Below are positions 32,795-42,151 of a stretch of DNA of 64,000 nucleotides, one piece after another. Under the pieces are notes generated by a model. It was not told the origin of the DNA. It saw only the letters and a program-made list of their open reading frames with translations, and did not search any database. Each line of letters opens with the position of its first letter. The stretch's first letter is position 1. The DNA is from Firmicutes bacterium UBA1739 (GTDB lineage Bacteria; Bacillota; Clostridia; Peptostreptococcales; Anaerovoracaceae), in assembly GCA_002315385.1 (NCBI GenBank), contig DCHZ01000003.1:62001-126000 (forward strand), in the 5' to 3' direction. The position numbers were made by a program, and so were the translations under genes.

Positions 32795-33898
32795 TTGTCA
32801 ATTTATGTTAATATAGAGAAAAAGCTCGGGGATTTCATGCTGAGAGTGAATTTCAACACAGAGAACGATGTGCTGGCTTTGATGGGAAAGTCAGGCTGCG
32901 GAAAAAGCATGACACTGAAATGTATAGCCGGAATTGAAAAACCGGACAGAGGAACGATTATTATTGACGGAGTGACATTGTTCAGTTCCGATAAGAAAAT
33001 CAATCTTTCTCCGCAAAAAAGAAAGGTCGGTCTTCTTTTTCAGAACTATGCGCTGTTTCCCAATATGACTGCTTTTGAAAATATTAAAGCCGGTGCAAAC
33101 GGTATCAAGAATAAAGAACAAAAAGAAGCTGCGGTCAGAGCAATGATGGAAAAATTCGAAGTTCTGCATCTGTCAAACCACTATCCGCATCAGCTTTCCG
33201 GCGGTCAGCAGCAGAGAATCGCTCTGGCAAGAATTCTGGTTTCCGAACCGGAATGTCTTCTGCTGGATGAACCGTTTTCAGCTCTCGATACCCATCTTAG
33301 GTTCATTACGGAAAGGGAAACCGCGAAGGTTATTAAGGATTTCGGAAAGACCGTAATTCTTGTTTCACATAACATAGAGGAAGTTTTTCGGATAACCGAT
33401 AAGATTGCTGTGATGAATGCCGGGAAGATTGAGACTTTCGGTGAAAAGAATACCGTTCTGTCAAATCCGGAAACAATCAATACAGCACTGCTTACCGGTT
33501 GGTCTGAAATATCTCCGGCAGAGATAATAAATGAAAAATGTATTTATGCGAAAGACTGGGGAATAATTCTCAGAATTAAACAGGAAAGATGTTCGGATAT
33601 ATGCAAGTCTAAGGATAATAAGGATATCGGTAATGAAAATTGTGATGTGAGGTACTTTGTTTCTGTCAGGACTGAAACAATTAGACCTGCAGAAGAGGAA
33701 TCAGACAATAGTTTTCAGATGAAGGTGGAGTCATATGCAGTTAATCCATATGATACCACACTTATTCTTAAAGCTACGGAGGGAAGCTGTCCGATAACCT
33801 GGCGTGTTTCAAACGAATGGTGGCTGAAAAATAAAACAGATTTCATAAGAGTTCATATCCCGGAAGAGGGAGTGGCTCTTCTGGTTGATAAGAGGTAA
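32795..33898 (+). CDS. modC: Molybdate ABC transporter ATP-binding protein
   Basis: The 367-residue ATPase shows Walker A GKSGCGKS (about residue 31), the Q-loop FQNYALFPNMTAFENI, the signature LSGGQQQRIALARIL, Walker B CLLLDEPFSALD and the switch His in ILVSHNIEEV. The last 130 residues form a regulatory domain that may contain a degenerate TOBE-type oxyanion-binding part. TTG 32795 lies 8 bp after GGAAGG. A GTG at 32786 overlaps that ribosome site, so it is less likely. Confidence 0.93.
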   Translation: MSIYVNIEKKLGDFMLRVNFNTENDVLALMGKSGCGKSMTLKCIAGIEKPDRGTIIIDGVTLFSSDKKINLSPQKRKVGLLFQNYALFPNMTAFENIKAGANGIKNKEQKEAAVRAMMEKFEVLHLSNHYPHQLSGGQQQRIALARILVSEPECLLLDEPFSALDTHLRFITERETAKVIKDFGKTVILVSHNIEEVFRITDKIAVMNAGKIETFGEKNTVLSNPETINTALLTGWSEISPAEIINEKCIYAKDWGIILRIKQERCSDICKSKDNKDIGNENCDVRYFVSVRTETIRPAEEESDNSFQMKVESYAVNPYDTTLILKATEGSCPITWRVSNEWWLKNKTDFIRVHIPEEGVALLVDKR

Positions 33899-33937
33899 AA
33901 AGAAGTAAAAAGAAGTATAGAATTAGAGGTATTATTG

Positions 33938-34954
33938 ATGAAAAAAATTCCGGTTGAAAAGGCTGTAGGCATGGCCCTGTGTCATGATATTACAGAAATG
34001 AGGAAAGGATTCAAGGGTGCGGCTTTTAAAAGAGGTCACATAATACAGAATGAAGATGTAGACAGGCTTCTGAATCTCGGAAAAAAAACAGTATTCGTTT
34101 TTGAAGAAAAATCCGGGGAAATCCATGAAGATGATGCGGCATTGAGAATGGCAGCTATGTGTTCTATGGAATACTGTCATTATTCAGGCCCCTCCGAAGG
34201 CAAAATGCTGGCATTTTCCGATATTGAAGGCATTTTCAGGGTCAACAAACCGCTTTTAGATAAGATTAATTCTATAGGAGATATAACTGTTTGTTCTCTG
34301 CCCGACAATTATCCCGTAAAAAAGGGGGTAAGGGTGGCTTCCATGAGAATTATTCCTTTGGTAACAGAAGAAGAACAGATAGTGACGGCGGAAAAAATGT
34401 GTGAAAATGAACGAGTTTTCAGACTGCTGCCATACAAATATAAAAGAATCGCAGTAATAATTACGGGTTCCGAAATATATTCCGGCAGAATAAAAGACAG
34501 GTTTGAACCGGTTGTTCGTGCAAAAATGGAAAAGTTTCCCTGCGAGATAACCGGACTGGCAATTTGCGATGACAGTATTGACATGATAAAATCAAAAGCA
34601 AAGGAATTTCTTGAAGCCGGTGCGGATTTTCTTATATTCACCGGTGGAATGTCAGTGGATCCGGATGATATTACCCCGACAGCAATAAAGGAACTCGGAG
34701 CGGATATAGTGTCCTATGGTGTACCGGCACAGCCGGGAAATATGACTCTGGTGGCTTATCTGGGAGATATTCCCATGCTGGGAGTTCCCGGTGCAGCGGT
34801 AAACCTTCCGATAACTCTGTTTGATGTTTTTCTTCCGAGGATTTTTGCGGGAGAAAAGCTGACAAAACAGGATATTATTAATATGGGGGACGGTGGGCTT
34901 TGTCAGATGTGTGAAGTCTGCCATTTCCCGAACTGCACATTCGGAAGATTCTGA
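33938..34954 (+). CDS. MoeA-like molybdopterin-binding protein
   Basis: The 338-residue protein has a MoeA-type N-terminal half (IPVEKAVGMALCHDITEM, FKGAAFKRGHII). A MogA/MoaB-type molybdopterin-binding domain follows, with IAVIITGSEIYSGRIKDRFEPVV, FTGGMSVDPDDITPTAI and GVPAQPGNMTLVAYLGDIPMLGVPG. It probably helps insert molybdate into adenylated molybdopterin. The C-terminus carries three closely spaced cysteines and a fourth (CQMCEVCHFPNC), unusual for MoeA and a possible metal site. It lacks much of the MoeA domain II, so it is shorter than the usual 400 residues. Confidence 0.82.
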   Translation: MKKIPVEKAVGMALCHDITEMRKGFKGAAFKRGHIIQNEDVDRLLNLGKKTVFVFEEKSGEIHEDDAALRMAAMCSMEYCHYSGPSEGKMLAFSDIEGIFRVNKPLLDKINSIGDITVCSLPDNYPVKKGVRVASMRIIPLVTEEEQIVTAEKMCENERVFRLLPYKYKRIAVIITGSEIYSGRIKDRFEPVVRAKMEKFPCEITGLAICDDSIDMIKSKAKEFLEAGADFLIFTGGMSVDPDDITPTAIKELGADIVSYGVPAQPGNMTLVAYLGDIPMLGVPGAAVNLPITLFDVFLPRIFAGEKLTKQDIINMGDGGLCQMCEVCHFPNCTFGRF

Positions 34955-34976
34955 CAGGAGAGTTTCAGGTGAATTT

Positions 34977-35927
34977 ATGAAAGACAGTACAGGAAGAAAA
35001 ATTACATATCTCAGACTTTCGGTTACAGATCTTTGCAATCTGAGGTGCCGCTACTGTATGCCGGAAGCGGGAGTATGTGCAAAGGCTCACGATGAAATGC
35101 TTACGGAAGAGGAAATGCTGTCAGCGGTACGGGCAGCAGTCAGTCTCGGAGTAAACAAGGTAAGAATAACCGGCGGGGAGCCACTGATAAAAAAGAATAT
35201 TGTTTCGATTTGTGAAAAAACGGCCTCTGTTCCCGGAGTTAAGGATCTGGCTCTCACCACAAACGGCACTTTGCTGGCAGGTATGGCATCAGACCTCAGA
35301 AAAGCCGGTGTGATGAGAATTAACATAAGCCTTGATACAATCGTGCCCGAAAAATACTCATATATTACCAGGAGAGGAAAGCTTGAAGATGTTTTTTCAG
35401 GTATTGAGGCTGCACTGGAAGCCGGGTTCCGGAAGATAAAGATCAATACAGTGCTTATCGGAGGTTTCAATGATGACGAAATACCGGATCTGGCAGCGCT
35501 TACAATGAAATGGCCTGTTGACATCAGGTTTATTGAGCTTATGCCTGTTTATAACAGTCCTGATATAGGCCCGGAGGCATATATCAACGCATCAAAAATA
35601 ATCGAAGCTCTTCCGGGGCTGAAAGAAGACTGCACTGACGGAGTTGCCAGACTGTACAGCCTGAAGGGGGCAAAAGGAAAAATCGGTATAATAAGTCCGG
35701 TTTCCAATGCTTTCTGTTCAGACTGCAACAGAGTACGGATAACTGCCGACGGAAAGATTAAGCCCTGCCTTCACAGAGCGGCCGAATATTCTATTAAAGG
35801 GCTGTCCGAAAGCAAAATGAAGGATCAGCTGGCAAGAGCAATATCGGAAAAACCCGAAAGACGGGGAGAGCTTTCATGTGCCAGCCCCAGCGGTGCAGGC
35901 AGATACATGAATCAGATTGGGGGATAG
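34977..35927 (+). CDS. moaA: GTP 3',8-cyclase MoaA
   Basis: This radical SAM enzyme starts molybdopterin synthesis from GTP. In 316 residues it has the N-terminal cluster motif CNLRCRYCMPE, the SAM/GTP segments VRITGGEPLIKKNIV and LTTNGTLL, and the second cluster ligands in FCSDCNRVRITADGKIKPCLH. It ends in the conserved GG tail (MNQIGG), which carries out an essential activation. ATG 34977 follows CAGGTGA; the longer frame overlaps the previous gene. moaC begins two bases after its stop. Confidence 0.96.
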   Translation: MKDSTGRKITYLRLSVTDLCNLRCRYCMPEAGVCAKAHDEMLTEEEMLSAVRAAVSLGVNKVRITGGEPLIKKNIVSICEKTASVPGVKDLALTTNGTLLAGMASDLRKAGVMRINISLDTIVPEKYSYITRRGKLEDVFSGIEAALEAGFRKIKINTVLIGGFNDDEIPDLAALTMKWPVDIRFIELMPVYNSPDIGPEAYINASKIIEALPGLKEDCTDGVARLYSLKGAKGKIGIISPVSNAFCSDCNRVRITADGKIKPCLHRAAEYSIKGLSESKMKDQLARAISEKPERRGELSCASPSGAGRYMNQIGG

Positions 35928-35929
35928 AA

Positions 35930-36415
35930 ATGGCTGATTTTACGCATTTTAATTCAGACGGGCTTGCAAGAATGGTGAATGTAGGAGATAAAAATCCTAC
36001 AAAAAGAACAGCTGTGGCAGGAGCACGGGTTATTGTCAATGCATCAACCTTTGAACTGATAAAAAGCGGAGGCATGAAAAAAGGCGATGTGATGGGTGTT
36101 GCACAGATTGCCGGGATTATGGGAGCCAAAAGAACTCCCGAGCTTATTCCTATGTGTCATCCGGTGATTACAGATTCAGCAGACCTAAGCCTGAAGCTGA
36201 ATGAGGAGAAGCTTTCAGTGGAGATTACGGCAGAGATTTCCTGTACCGGGAAGACCGGGGTTGAAATGGAAGCTCTGACTGCTGTAACGACGGCGGCACT
36301 GACTGTTTATGATATGTGCAAGGCTGTTCAGAAAGACATTTGTATTACAGATATACGCCTTCTGGAAAAGACAGGAGGAATTCACGGAGATTTTGTTCGG
36401 GAGGAAGTAAAATGA
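35930..36415 (+). CDS. moaC: Cyclic pyranopterin monophosphate synthase MoaC
   Basis: MoaC converts the MoaA product to cPMP. The 161-residue protein shows MVNVGDKNPTKRTAVAGARV, AQIAGIMGAKRTPELIPMCHPV, CTGKTGVEMEALTAVTTAALTVYDMCKA and the Lys-rich end region ITDIRLLEKTGGIHGDF. These are the MoaC active-site motifs. ATG 35930 follows GGGGGATAG. It overlaps mogA by ATGA. Confidence 0.97.
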   Translation: MADFTHFNSDGLARMVNVGDKNPTKRTAVAGARVIVNASTFELIKSGGMKKGDVMGVAQIAGIMGAKRTPELIPMCHPVITDSADLSLKLNEEKLSVEITAEISCTGKTGVEMEALTAVTTAALTVYDMCKAVQKDICITDIRLLEKTGGIHGDFVREEVK

Positions 36416-36933
36416 TTCACAGTGCCGGAATTATTACAGTCAGTGACAGAAGCTATGAAGGAAAACGGGAAGATCTGAGCGGACCTGGGCTCAAAGCATT
36501 TCTGGAAAAAAACGGATTTCCGGTAAAGTATATGGAAATAGTTCCGGATGAAACAGAAATGATAGAAGAAAAACTGATATATGCTTCAGACTCTATCGGT
36601 CTTTCACTGTTAATAACCACAGGGGGCACCGGTTTTTCACCGAGAGATGTGACTCCGGAGGCAACAAAGTCTGTGATTGAGCGTGAAGTTCCCGGAATTC
36701 CCGAGATTATGAGAGCAAAAAGCATGGAAATTACATCGAAGGCATGCCTTTCAAGAGCTGCTGCGGGAATCAGAGGTGAGACTCTGATAATAAATCTGCC
36801 GGGGAGTCCCGGGGCGGCGATAGAGAATCTGAGTGCTGTTATCGGAGTGATAGCTCACGGTCTTGATGTGCTCAGAGCAAAGGGACCGATGGACTGTGCA
36901 AACGGAGAAAAAGAAAAAAACGGAGGAAAGTGA
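36412..36933 (+). CDS. MogA/MoaB-family molybdopterin adenylyltransferase
   Basis: The 173-residue enzyme adenylates molybdopterin before metal insertion. Motifs are AGIITVSDRSYEGKREDLSGPGL, LLITTGGTGFSPRDVTPEATKSVI, SRAAAGIRGETLIINLPGSPGAAIENL and ending VIAHGLDVL. They match the MogA/MoaB fold with the catalytic Asp in the DVTPE loop. I cannot tell MogA from MoaB with certainty. ATG overlaps the moaC stop. Confidence 0.93.
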   Translation: MIHSAGIITVSDRSYEGKREDLSGPGLKAFLEKNGFPVKYMEIVPDETEMIEEKLIYASDSIGLSLLITTGGTGFSPRDVTPEATKSVIEREVPGIPEIMRAKSMEITSKACLSRAAAGIRGETLIINLPGSPGAAIENLSAVIGVIAHGLDVLRAKGPMDCANGEKEKNGGK

Positions 36934-36935
36934 AT

Positions 36936-37322
36936 ATGCTGAAACCGTCATTAGACAAATGGCTTGAAGAAGCCAAATCCGAAACATTGTTTCATAAGTG
37001 CGGCTCGTATGTTACACATACCGGTGTGGTTCGAAGCAGTCCGAAGGCACTTGTAAGAGGAACGGGAGCAGTCTCAGGAACTGTTAAAGGTATGAAGTTT
37101 ACCTGCGACCATGCGGCTGCGGCAGCGGCGGCGGAAACTGCCCGAAATTTTCCCGGAATATATTTCGTAAAAATCTGGGTGAATGAAGGAGAACTGCAGG
37201 TGGGTGATGATATTCTGCAGATATTAATCGGAGGGGATATCAGGACAAGGGTAATGGACGCTTTGGATTATCTGCTGAATCAGATAAAGAATAACTGTGT
37301 GAAAGAGGAAGAGATATTCTGA
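36936..37322 (+). CDS. Divergent MoaE-like protein
   Basis: The 128-residue product shows the MoaE pattern (GSYVTHTGVVR, KALVRGTG, and IWVNEGELQVGDDILQILIGGDIRTRVMDALDYLLNQIK), matching the hammerhead-like catalytic subunit of molybdopterin synthase. The usual His-Arg before the GxLxVGe segment and the final PIWK lysine motif are not conserved: here VNEG and NNCVKEE take their places. MoaD is not present in the window. It may be a MoaE with altered chemistry or a non-catalytic relative. ATG 36936 follows GGAGG. Confidence 0.62.
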   Translation: MLKPSLDKWLEEAKSETLFHKCGSYVTHTGVVRSSPKALVRGTGAVSGTVKGMKFTCDHAAAAAAAETARNFPGIYFVKIWVNEGELQVGDDILQILIGGDIRTRVMDALDYLLNQIKNNCVKEEEIF

Positions 37323-37356
37323 TATTTTCTGTTGCCGGTGCAGGCCGGTAATATAT

Positions 37357-37387
37357 GCCCCGTTTCGGATGAAGCGGGGCGTTTTTT
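37357..37387 (+). terminator. Terminator of the mod-moa operon
   Basis: GCCCCGTTTC and GAAGCGGGGC pair (with one G-U) around GGAT and are followed by GTTTTTT. Confidence 0.92.
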
Positions 37388-37467
37388 CAGTAAAGAATAA
37401 TCGGATGCTCCGAACCGGTTTCAGGAATAAAAGCCGGTCGCAACGGTGCAGATATAATATTATATTT

Positions 37468-38994
37468 TTAATACTTTCTTCTTGCCATGGAGCAGAAAAT
37501 ACCCATTACGCAGATGACGGCAAATATTATATATGAGATTCTCATAGTTGCCACCAGCTTTGCGGGGTTTGCTTCAGCCAGAAGTGCATTTCCGACCTGA
37601 TTGCTGATTACAATGGTGAGGATAACCATGCCCATGTTCTGACCGACATTTCTCATGGTTGAAAGCACGGACGATGCAACACCATAAGAAGATTTGGGAA
37701 CGCAGCCCATAACCGCATTTGTGTTGGGAGAGCTGAATACTCCGAATCCGACACCGGCAAAAGCCAGTACGAGTATTATTACCCACAGAGGAGTATTTAT
37801 CTGCAGAAAGGCCAGTATAAACAGTGCGGCGGCACAGAAACCCATACCCAGAGATGCCAGCTTGTAAGGAGAGACTCTGTCAGAGATTTTTCCCATTCCC
37901 GGTGTAAGAACAGCCATAATAGCAGGCTGCACAATCAGAATCAGACCGGCTGTCTGGGAAGAAAAACCTGCAATAACCTGAAGATAAATGGAAAGCAGAT
38001 AGGTAATTGCATAGGTGGCCGCGTAATTAAGAAGTGCTGCCAGATTTGAAAATGTGTAGGCTTTGTTTTTCACAAAAAGTCTTACATCCACCATAGGCGA
38101 ATCAGTTTTCAGCTCGTGCATTACAAAAAAGAAGCCCACAATCAGACCTGCCGGTACAAGTAATATCATCAGCCTGTCGGTTGAAAAGGCTGCCAGCCCG
38201 TAGATTATCATAAGCAGCATGAGAATATAAAGGATATTTCCGGAAACATCAATTTTGACAGCTTCCTCGGTTCTTCTGGCAGGAACCTTCGCTATGGCAA
38301 ATGCCGCAGCCGCAGCTCCGATAATCAGGGCAACGGTAAAAATATGTCTCCAGCCCAGATAGTGGTTAATGATTCCGCCGATTACAGGACCCGAAGACAG
38401 TCCCGCATAAGTAGCGGCCAGGGCATAACCCAGAGCTTTTCCTCTTTCATACGGCGGGTATTCCGCAATGAGTATGGCATGATTTGTAGCGAAAATACAT
38501 GCGGCACCTACAGCCTGAATAACTCTTGAGACTATCAGTACGGTGAAATCCGGCGATAATACGGAAATCAGACAGCCCATACTGAATATTATCAGTCCCA
38601 AAACAAGAATAAGCTTTCTGCCTGCCATATCTGCCAGTCTGCCCATAGGCACGGAAAATGCCGCAATAGGCAGAGTGTAGGCAAGTACCAGCCACCCGAT
38701 AGAGGAGGCTCCCACCGCAAAATCAGCACTGATGTCAGGAATTGAAAGATTGGTGGCCGAACCCATGAATGTCGTCGCCAGCGATGTCAGAACCGCTACA
38801 AAAACCACTGAGCGTCTTATTTTCGCTGCTTGAGGGTTAATCTGCGCGAACCCGGGCTTACCTGCGGTAATCCCGGTACATGGGATATCGCCCGATTCGG
38901 ACCCGGCTTTAACTTCGCTTTTTATGTCTTTATTTATTATTTCGGGAGTTTTCTCTGCCGAATTTTCTGTATTATTATTAATTCTGTCTTTCAT
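37468..38994 (-). CDS. MFS multidrug exporter of the DHA2 (EmrB/QacA) family
   Basis: The 508-residue protein has a polar cytoplasmic N-terminus (about 65 residues) and then 14 predicted membrane segments. The family pattern is clear: SVVFVAVLTSLATTFMGSATNLSIPDI, GWLVLAYTLPIAAFSVPMGRLADMAGRKLIL, RVIQAVGAACIFATNHAILIAE and GYALAATYAGLSSGPVIGGI. Proton-driven export of lipophilic compounds is likely. ATG 38994 follows GGAGG; a longer frame to 39144 starts without a ribosome site. It is divergent from the acyl-CoA ligase gene. Confidence 0.9.
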   Translation of the reverse strand: MKDRINNNTENSAEKTPEIINKDIKSEVKAGSESGDIPCTGITAGKPGFAQINPQAAKIRRSVVFVAVLTSLATTFMGSATNLSIPDISADFAVGASSIGWLVLAYTLPIAAFSVPMGRLADMAGRKLILVLGLIIFSMGCLISVLSPDFTVLIVSRVIQAVGAACIFATNHAILIAEYPPYERGKALGYALAATYAGLSSGPVIGGIINHYLGWRHIFTVALIIGAAAAAFAIAKVPARRTEEAVKIDVSGNILYILMLLMIIYGLAAFSTDRLMILLVPAGLIVGFFFVMHELKTDSPMVDVRLFVKNKAYTFSNLAALLNYAATYAITYLLSIYLQVIAGFSSQTAGLILIVQPAIMAVLTPGMGKISDRVSPYKLASLGMGFCAAALFILAFLQINTPLWVIILVLAFAGVGFGVFSSPNTNAVMGCVPKSSYGVASSVLSTMRNVGQNMGMVILTIVISNQVGNALLAEANPAKLVATMRISYIIFAVICVMGIFCSMARRKY

Positions 38995-39031
38995 ATCTAT
39001 ATTGTCCTCCGTAAGGTTATTCAACAGATAT

Positions 39032-39059
39032 ATTATACAAATTAGAGAATAATTGTCAA
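39032..39059 (-). promoter_or_regulatory. Leftward promoter of the MFS exporter
   Basis: On the minus strand a perfect TTGACA (39054-39059) and TATAAT (39032-39037) are 16 bp apart. The region between is partly palindromic (ACAA...TTGT), as for a repressor site, but no regulator gene is nearby. Confidence 0.75.
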
Positions 39060-39257
39060 CGAAACTGAGATTACATTCGGATGTATGTTCCGGATTCGAA
39101 ACAAATGATAAGTGAAGGAGTATTGGCGGACTTTGGGATTTCAATGTACTCTGTATCAGGGTTGACCTGCATGAATACGTATGGTATAGTTATTAAGTTG
39201 AATATAGATTATTCTGTGTGACAGATGTAGTTAAGTAGAACAGTAGGAGGAGAAAAA

Positions 39258-40892
39258 ATGCCAATCACAGAGTTTTTAACCAAAAATGCAAATTTATACC
39301 CCGATGATGTATGTCTCGTGGAAATCAATCCGGAGCTTGATGAAGAACATGGGGTAACATGGAAAGAATATGAATTAGTGGAAACGAAGCCGAACAGCGG
39401 ATACAGAAGAGAGATAACCTGGCTCGATTTTGAATGCCAGTCCAACCGTTTCGCAAATCTTTTAACCGTAAAAGGCGTGAAGAAGGGCGATAAGGTGGCT
39501 ATTCTTCTTATGAACAGTCTGGAGTGGCTTCCGGTTTATTTTGGGGCATTGAAAGCAGGGGCTGTTGTTGTACCCCTGAATTATAGATATACAGCTGATG
39601 AAATCAAGTATTGCCTTGAACTGGCTGAGGTTTCAAAGCTGGTTTTCGGACCTGAATTCATCGGTCGGGTGGAAGCGATTTACGGTACAATTCCTGAAGT
39701 TAATGAGTATATTTATGTAGGTCAGGACTGTCCGACTTTTGCTACGGATTATGAGGTGCTGGCACAGAGATGTTCCAAGAAACCTCCTCTCGTAAAAATA
39801 ACTGATGATGATATTGCGGCAATTTACTTTTCGTCCGGAACCACCGGATTCCCGAAGGCTATTCTTCATGACCACAGAGGCCTTGTTAATGCCTGCGTTG
39901 TCGAGCAGAAGCACCACGGACAGCAGAAGGATGACGTATTCCTTTTGATTCCGCCTCTTTATCATACCGGTGCGAAAATGCACTGGTTCGGAAGCCTGAT
40001 TTCCGGAGGAAAGGCTGTGCTTCTGAAGGGAGTAAAGCCTGAATGGATTATCGAAGCTGTATCCAAGGAAAAAGCCACAATCGTATGGCTGCTGGTTCCA
40101 TGGGCTCAGGATATTATGGATGCGATAGACCGCGGTGAAATTAAGCTTGAGAACTACGAACTCAGTCAGTGGAGACTGATGCATATCGGTGCACAGCCTG
40201 TACCGCCAAGTCTGATAAAGCGCTGGAAATCTTTCTTCCCGAATCATGAATATGATACCAACTACGGTCTCAGCGAATCTCTCGGACCGGGCTGCGTTCA
40301 TCTGGGTGTAGAGAATATTCATAAAGTAGGGGCGATAGGCGTTCCGGGATACGGATGGGAAGTCAGGATAGTTGATACCGAAAACAATGAAGTTAAGCCG
40401 GGAGAAGTAGGAGAGCTTGCCGTAAGGGGAGCGGGAATAATGAAGTGTTATTTCAATGATCCGGAAGCAACGGCTAATACTCTTAAAGACGGATGGCTGA
40501 TGACCGGGGATATGGCCAGAAAGGATGAGGACGGTTTCATTTATCTGGTGGACCGTAAGAAGGATGTTATCATTACAGGCGGTGAAAATCTTTACCCGGT
40601 ACAGATTGAAGACTTCCTGAGATCGAACAAAAAAATTAAGGACGTTGCTGTAATAGGCCTGCCGGATCCGCGACTCGGTGAAATTGCGGCTGCAATAATC
40701 GAAGTTAAGCAGGACGCACAGCTTACCGAAAAAGAAGTGAATGAATTCTGTGTTCCGCTGCCAAGATATAAGAGACCGAGAAAGATTATTTTTGCCGAGG
40801 TACCGAGAAATCCTACAGGAAAAATAGAGAAACCGGTACTCAGAAAAATCTATGCCGGAGAACGCCTTGTGGAACAGCAGACAACAAAATAA
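39258..40892 (+). CDS. Acyl-CoA ligase (AMP-forming, class I adenylate-forming enzyme)
   Basis: The 544-residue enzyme activates a carboxylic acid to its CoA thioester through an acyl-adenylate. Visible are the P-loop-like motif IYFSSGTTGFPKAIL (about residues 192-206), YGLSESLGPGC, GWLMTGDMARKDEDGF, the hinge DRKKDVIITGGENLYPVQIE, and the catalytic lysine in NPTGKIEKPVLRK. The substrate cannot be told from the sequence; medium-chain, aromatic or bile-acid type acids are all possible. ATG 39258 follows AGGAGGAG. It is a single-gene unit. Confidence 0.88.
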   Translation: MPITEFLTKNANLYPDDVCLVEINPELDEEHGVTWKEYELVETKPNSGYRREITWLDFECQSNRFANLLTVKGVKKGDKVAILLMNSLEWLPVYFGALKAGAVVVPLNYRYTADEIKYCLELAEVSKLVFGPEFIGRVEAIYGTIPEVNEYIYVGQDCPTFATDYEVLAQRCSKKPPLVKITDDDIAAIYFSSGTTGFPKAILHDHRGLVNACVVEQKHHGQQKDDVFLLIPPLYHTGAKMHWFGSLISGGKAVLLKGVKPEWIIEAVSKEKATIVWLLVPWAQDIMDAIDRGEIKLENYELSQWRLMHIGAQPVPPSLIKRWKSFFPNHEYDTNYGLSESLGPGCVHLGVENIHKVGAIGVPGYGWEVRIVDTENNEVKPGEVGELAVRGAGIMKCYFNDPEATANTLKDGWLMTGDMARKDEDGFIYLVDRKKDVIITGGENLYPVQIEDFLRSNKKIKDVAVIGLPDPRLGEIAAAIIEVKQDAQLTEKEVNEFCVPLPRYKRPRKIIFAEVPRNPTGKIEKPVLRKIYAGERLVEQQTTK

Positions 40893-40950
40893 TAAGCGGA
40901 GAATCTAAGTCCGCGGCTGACTGCGGCAGTAGAATAATACCGGAAAACAA

Positions 40951-40988
40951 CGAAAGTGCAGAGCATAGGAGTTCTGCACTTTTATTAT
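40951..40988. terminator. Terminator between convergent genes
   Basis: AAAGTGCAGA and TCTGCACTTT form a perfect 10-bp stem with T-rich 3' flank, between the acyl-CoA ligase and the leftward aminopeptidase. Confidence 0.8.
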
Positions 40989-41041
40989 GTGTCCAAAAGA
41001 TATGCCGCGGCTCATCCCGGAATGCAGTGTTTTTTGAGGCT

Positions 41042-42151
41042 TTATCGGAGATTCTCCGGATTCAGGCATTCCAGCTCGGGAAGCACGAATATCCCGTCTT
41101 TTCGAATAAGCTTATCATCAAACCAGATTTCTCCTCCGCCGTACTCTTCTCTTTGAATGAGAACCAAATCCCAGTGTATAGAAGAAATATTGCCGTTATA
41201 AGCCATTTCATAGCATCTTCCCGGAGTGAAATGGATGCTGCCGGATATTTTTTCGTCAAAAAGAGTATCGTTCATCGGATGAAGGATGTAAGGATTTACA
41301 CCCAGTGCAAATTCACCGAAGTAACGGGCTCCCGGATCGGTGTTCAGGAGCTTGTTGATTCTTGTGTTGTCATTTGCGGTTGCTTCCACAATCTGACCGT
41401 TTTTTACTTCAAATCTTATATTTTCAAAGGTGTATCCCTGATAGGAGGACGGTGTGTTGTAGGTGATATGTCCGTTAACCGAAAATCTTCTCGGAGCGGA
41501 GTAGACCTCTCCGTCGGGAATGTTTCTGCCGCCGTCGCATTTCACAGCACCAATTCCCTTGATTGAGAATGAAATATCAGTTCCGGGAGCAGTGATTCTT
41601 ACAATATCGGTGTTATTCATAAGAGAAACCAGTGAGTCCATGGCGTCGGACATTTTTGAATAGTCCAGGTTACATACATCGAAATAAAAGTTCTCAAACT
41701 GATCCATACTTGTGTTGGAAAGCTGAGCCATAGAAGCATTGGGGTATCTCAGAACCACCCATTTCGTGTCACTTACACGATAATCCTGTACCGGTCTTAC
41801 GGCCTTGCTGTAAAGATTCATTATGTCTGCCGGAATGTCGGACAGTTCGGAAATATTATCCGGGCAGCGGATTCCTATAAAGGCATCCATTCCTTTCATC
41901 TGAACCATTTCATATTCTCTCATGAAATTCAGCTGTTCCTGAGAGCAGCCCAGAATAATTTCACGGTTTATTTCGTTATCTATGATTTCAATATATGGGT
42001 AGGCACCCGCACGGTAAACCTCACGTATTATTTCCTTAACGAGCGGTTTGGCGCTGGCACCGCTGTATGAAATAAGTACACGTTCATTTTTTTCAATTCG
42101 AGTGGAATAGTGAACAAGAGTATAAGCAAGTTTTGAAATTCTCGGATCCAT
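41042..42151 (-). CDS. M29-family metal-dependent aminopeptidase
   Basis: The 369-residue protein belongs to the thermophilic aminopeptidase (AmpS/PepS) family. It opens ISKLAYTLVHYSTRIEKNERVLISY. Later segments match the metal and active-site regions: CDGGRNIPDGEVYSAPRR, GARYFGEFALGVNPYI, SGSIHFTPGRCYEMAYNGNISSIHWDLV, ending EIWFDDKLIRKDGIFVL. It probably releases N-terminal residues from peptides, consistent with amino-acid fermentation. The start follows AGGAGGC on the minus strand. Confidence 0.92.
   Translation of the reverse strand: MDPRISKLAYTLVHYSTRIEKNERVLISYSGASAKPLVKEIIREVYRAGAYPYIEIIDNEINREIILGCSQEQLNFMREYEMVQMKGMDAFIGIRCPDNISELSDIPADIMNLYSKAVRPVQDYRVSDTKWVVLRYPNASMAQLSNTSMDQFENFYFDVCNLDYSKMSDAMDSLVSLMNNTDIVRITAPGTDISFSIKGIGAVKCDGGRNIPDGEVYSAPRRFSVNGHITYNTPSSYQGYTFENIRFEVKNGQIVEATANDNTRINKLLNTDPGARYFGEFALGVNPYILHPMNDTLFDEKISGSIHFTPGRCYEMAYNGNISSIHWDLVLIQREEYGGGEIWFDDKLIRKDGIFVLPELECLNPENLR

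Noticed and set aside
33894..33925. Tandem GTAAAAAGAA words before the MoeA-like gene
   Set aside because: Only about two units in an AG-rich leader; likely chance around a ribosome-site-rich stretch.
39633..40322. 229-residue antisense ORF in the acyl-CoA ligase gene
   Set aside because: It is a shadow of a well-supported gene; composition and residues are not protein-like. Other long antisense frames (for example in xseA and sbcC) were rejected for the same reason.
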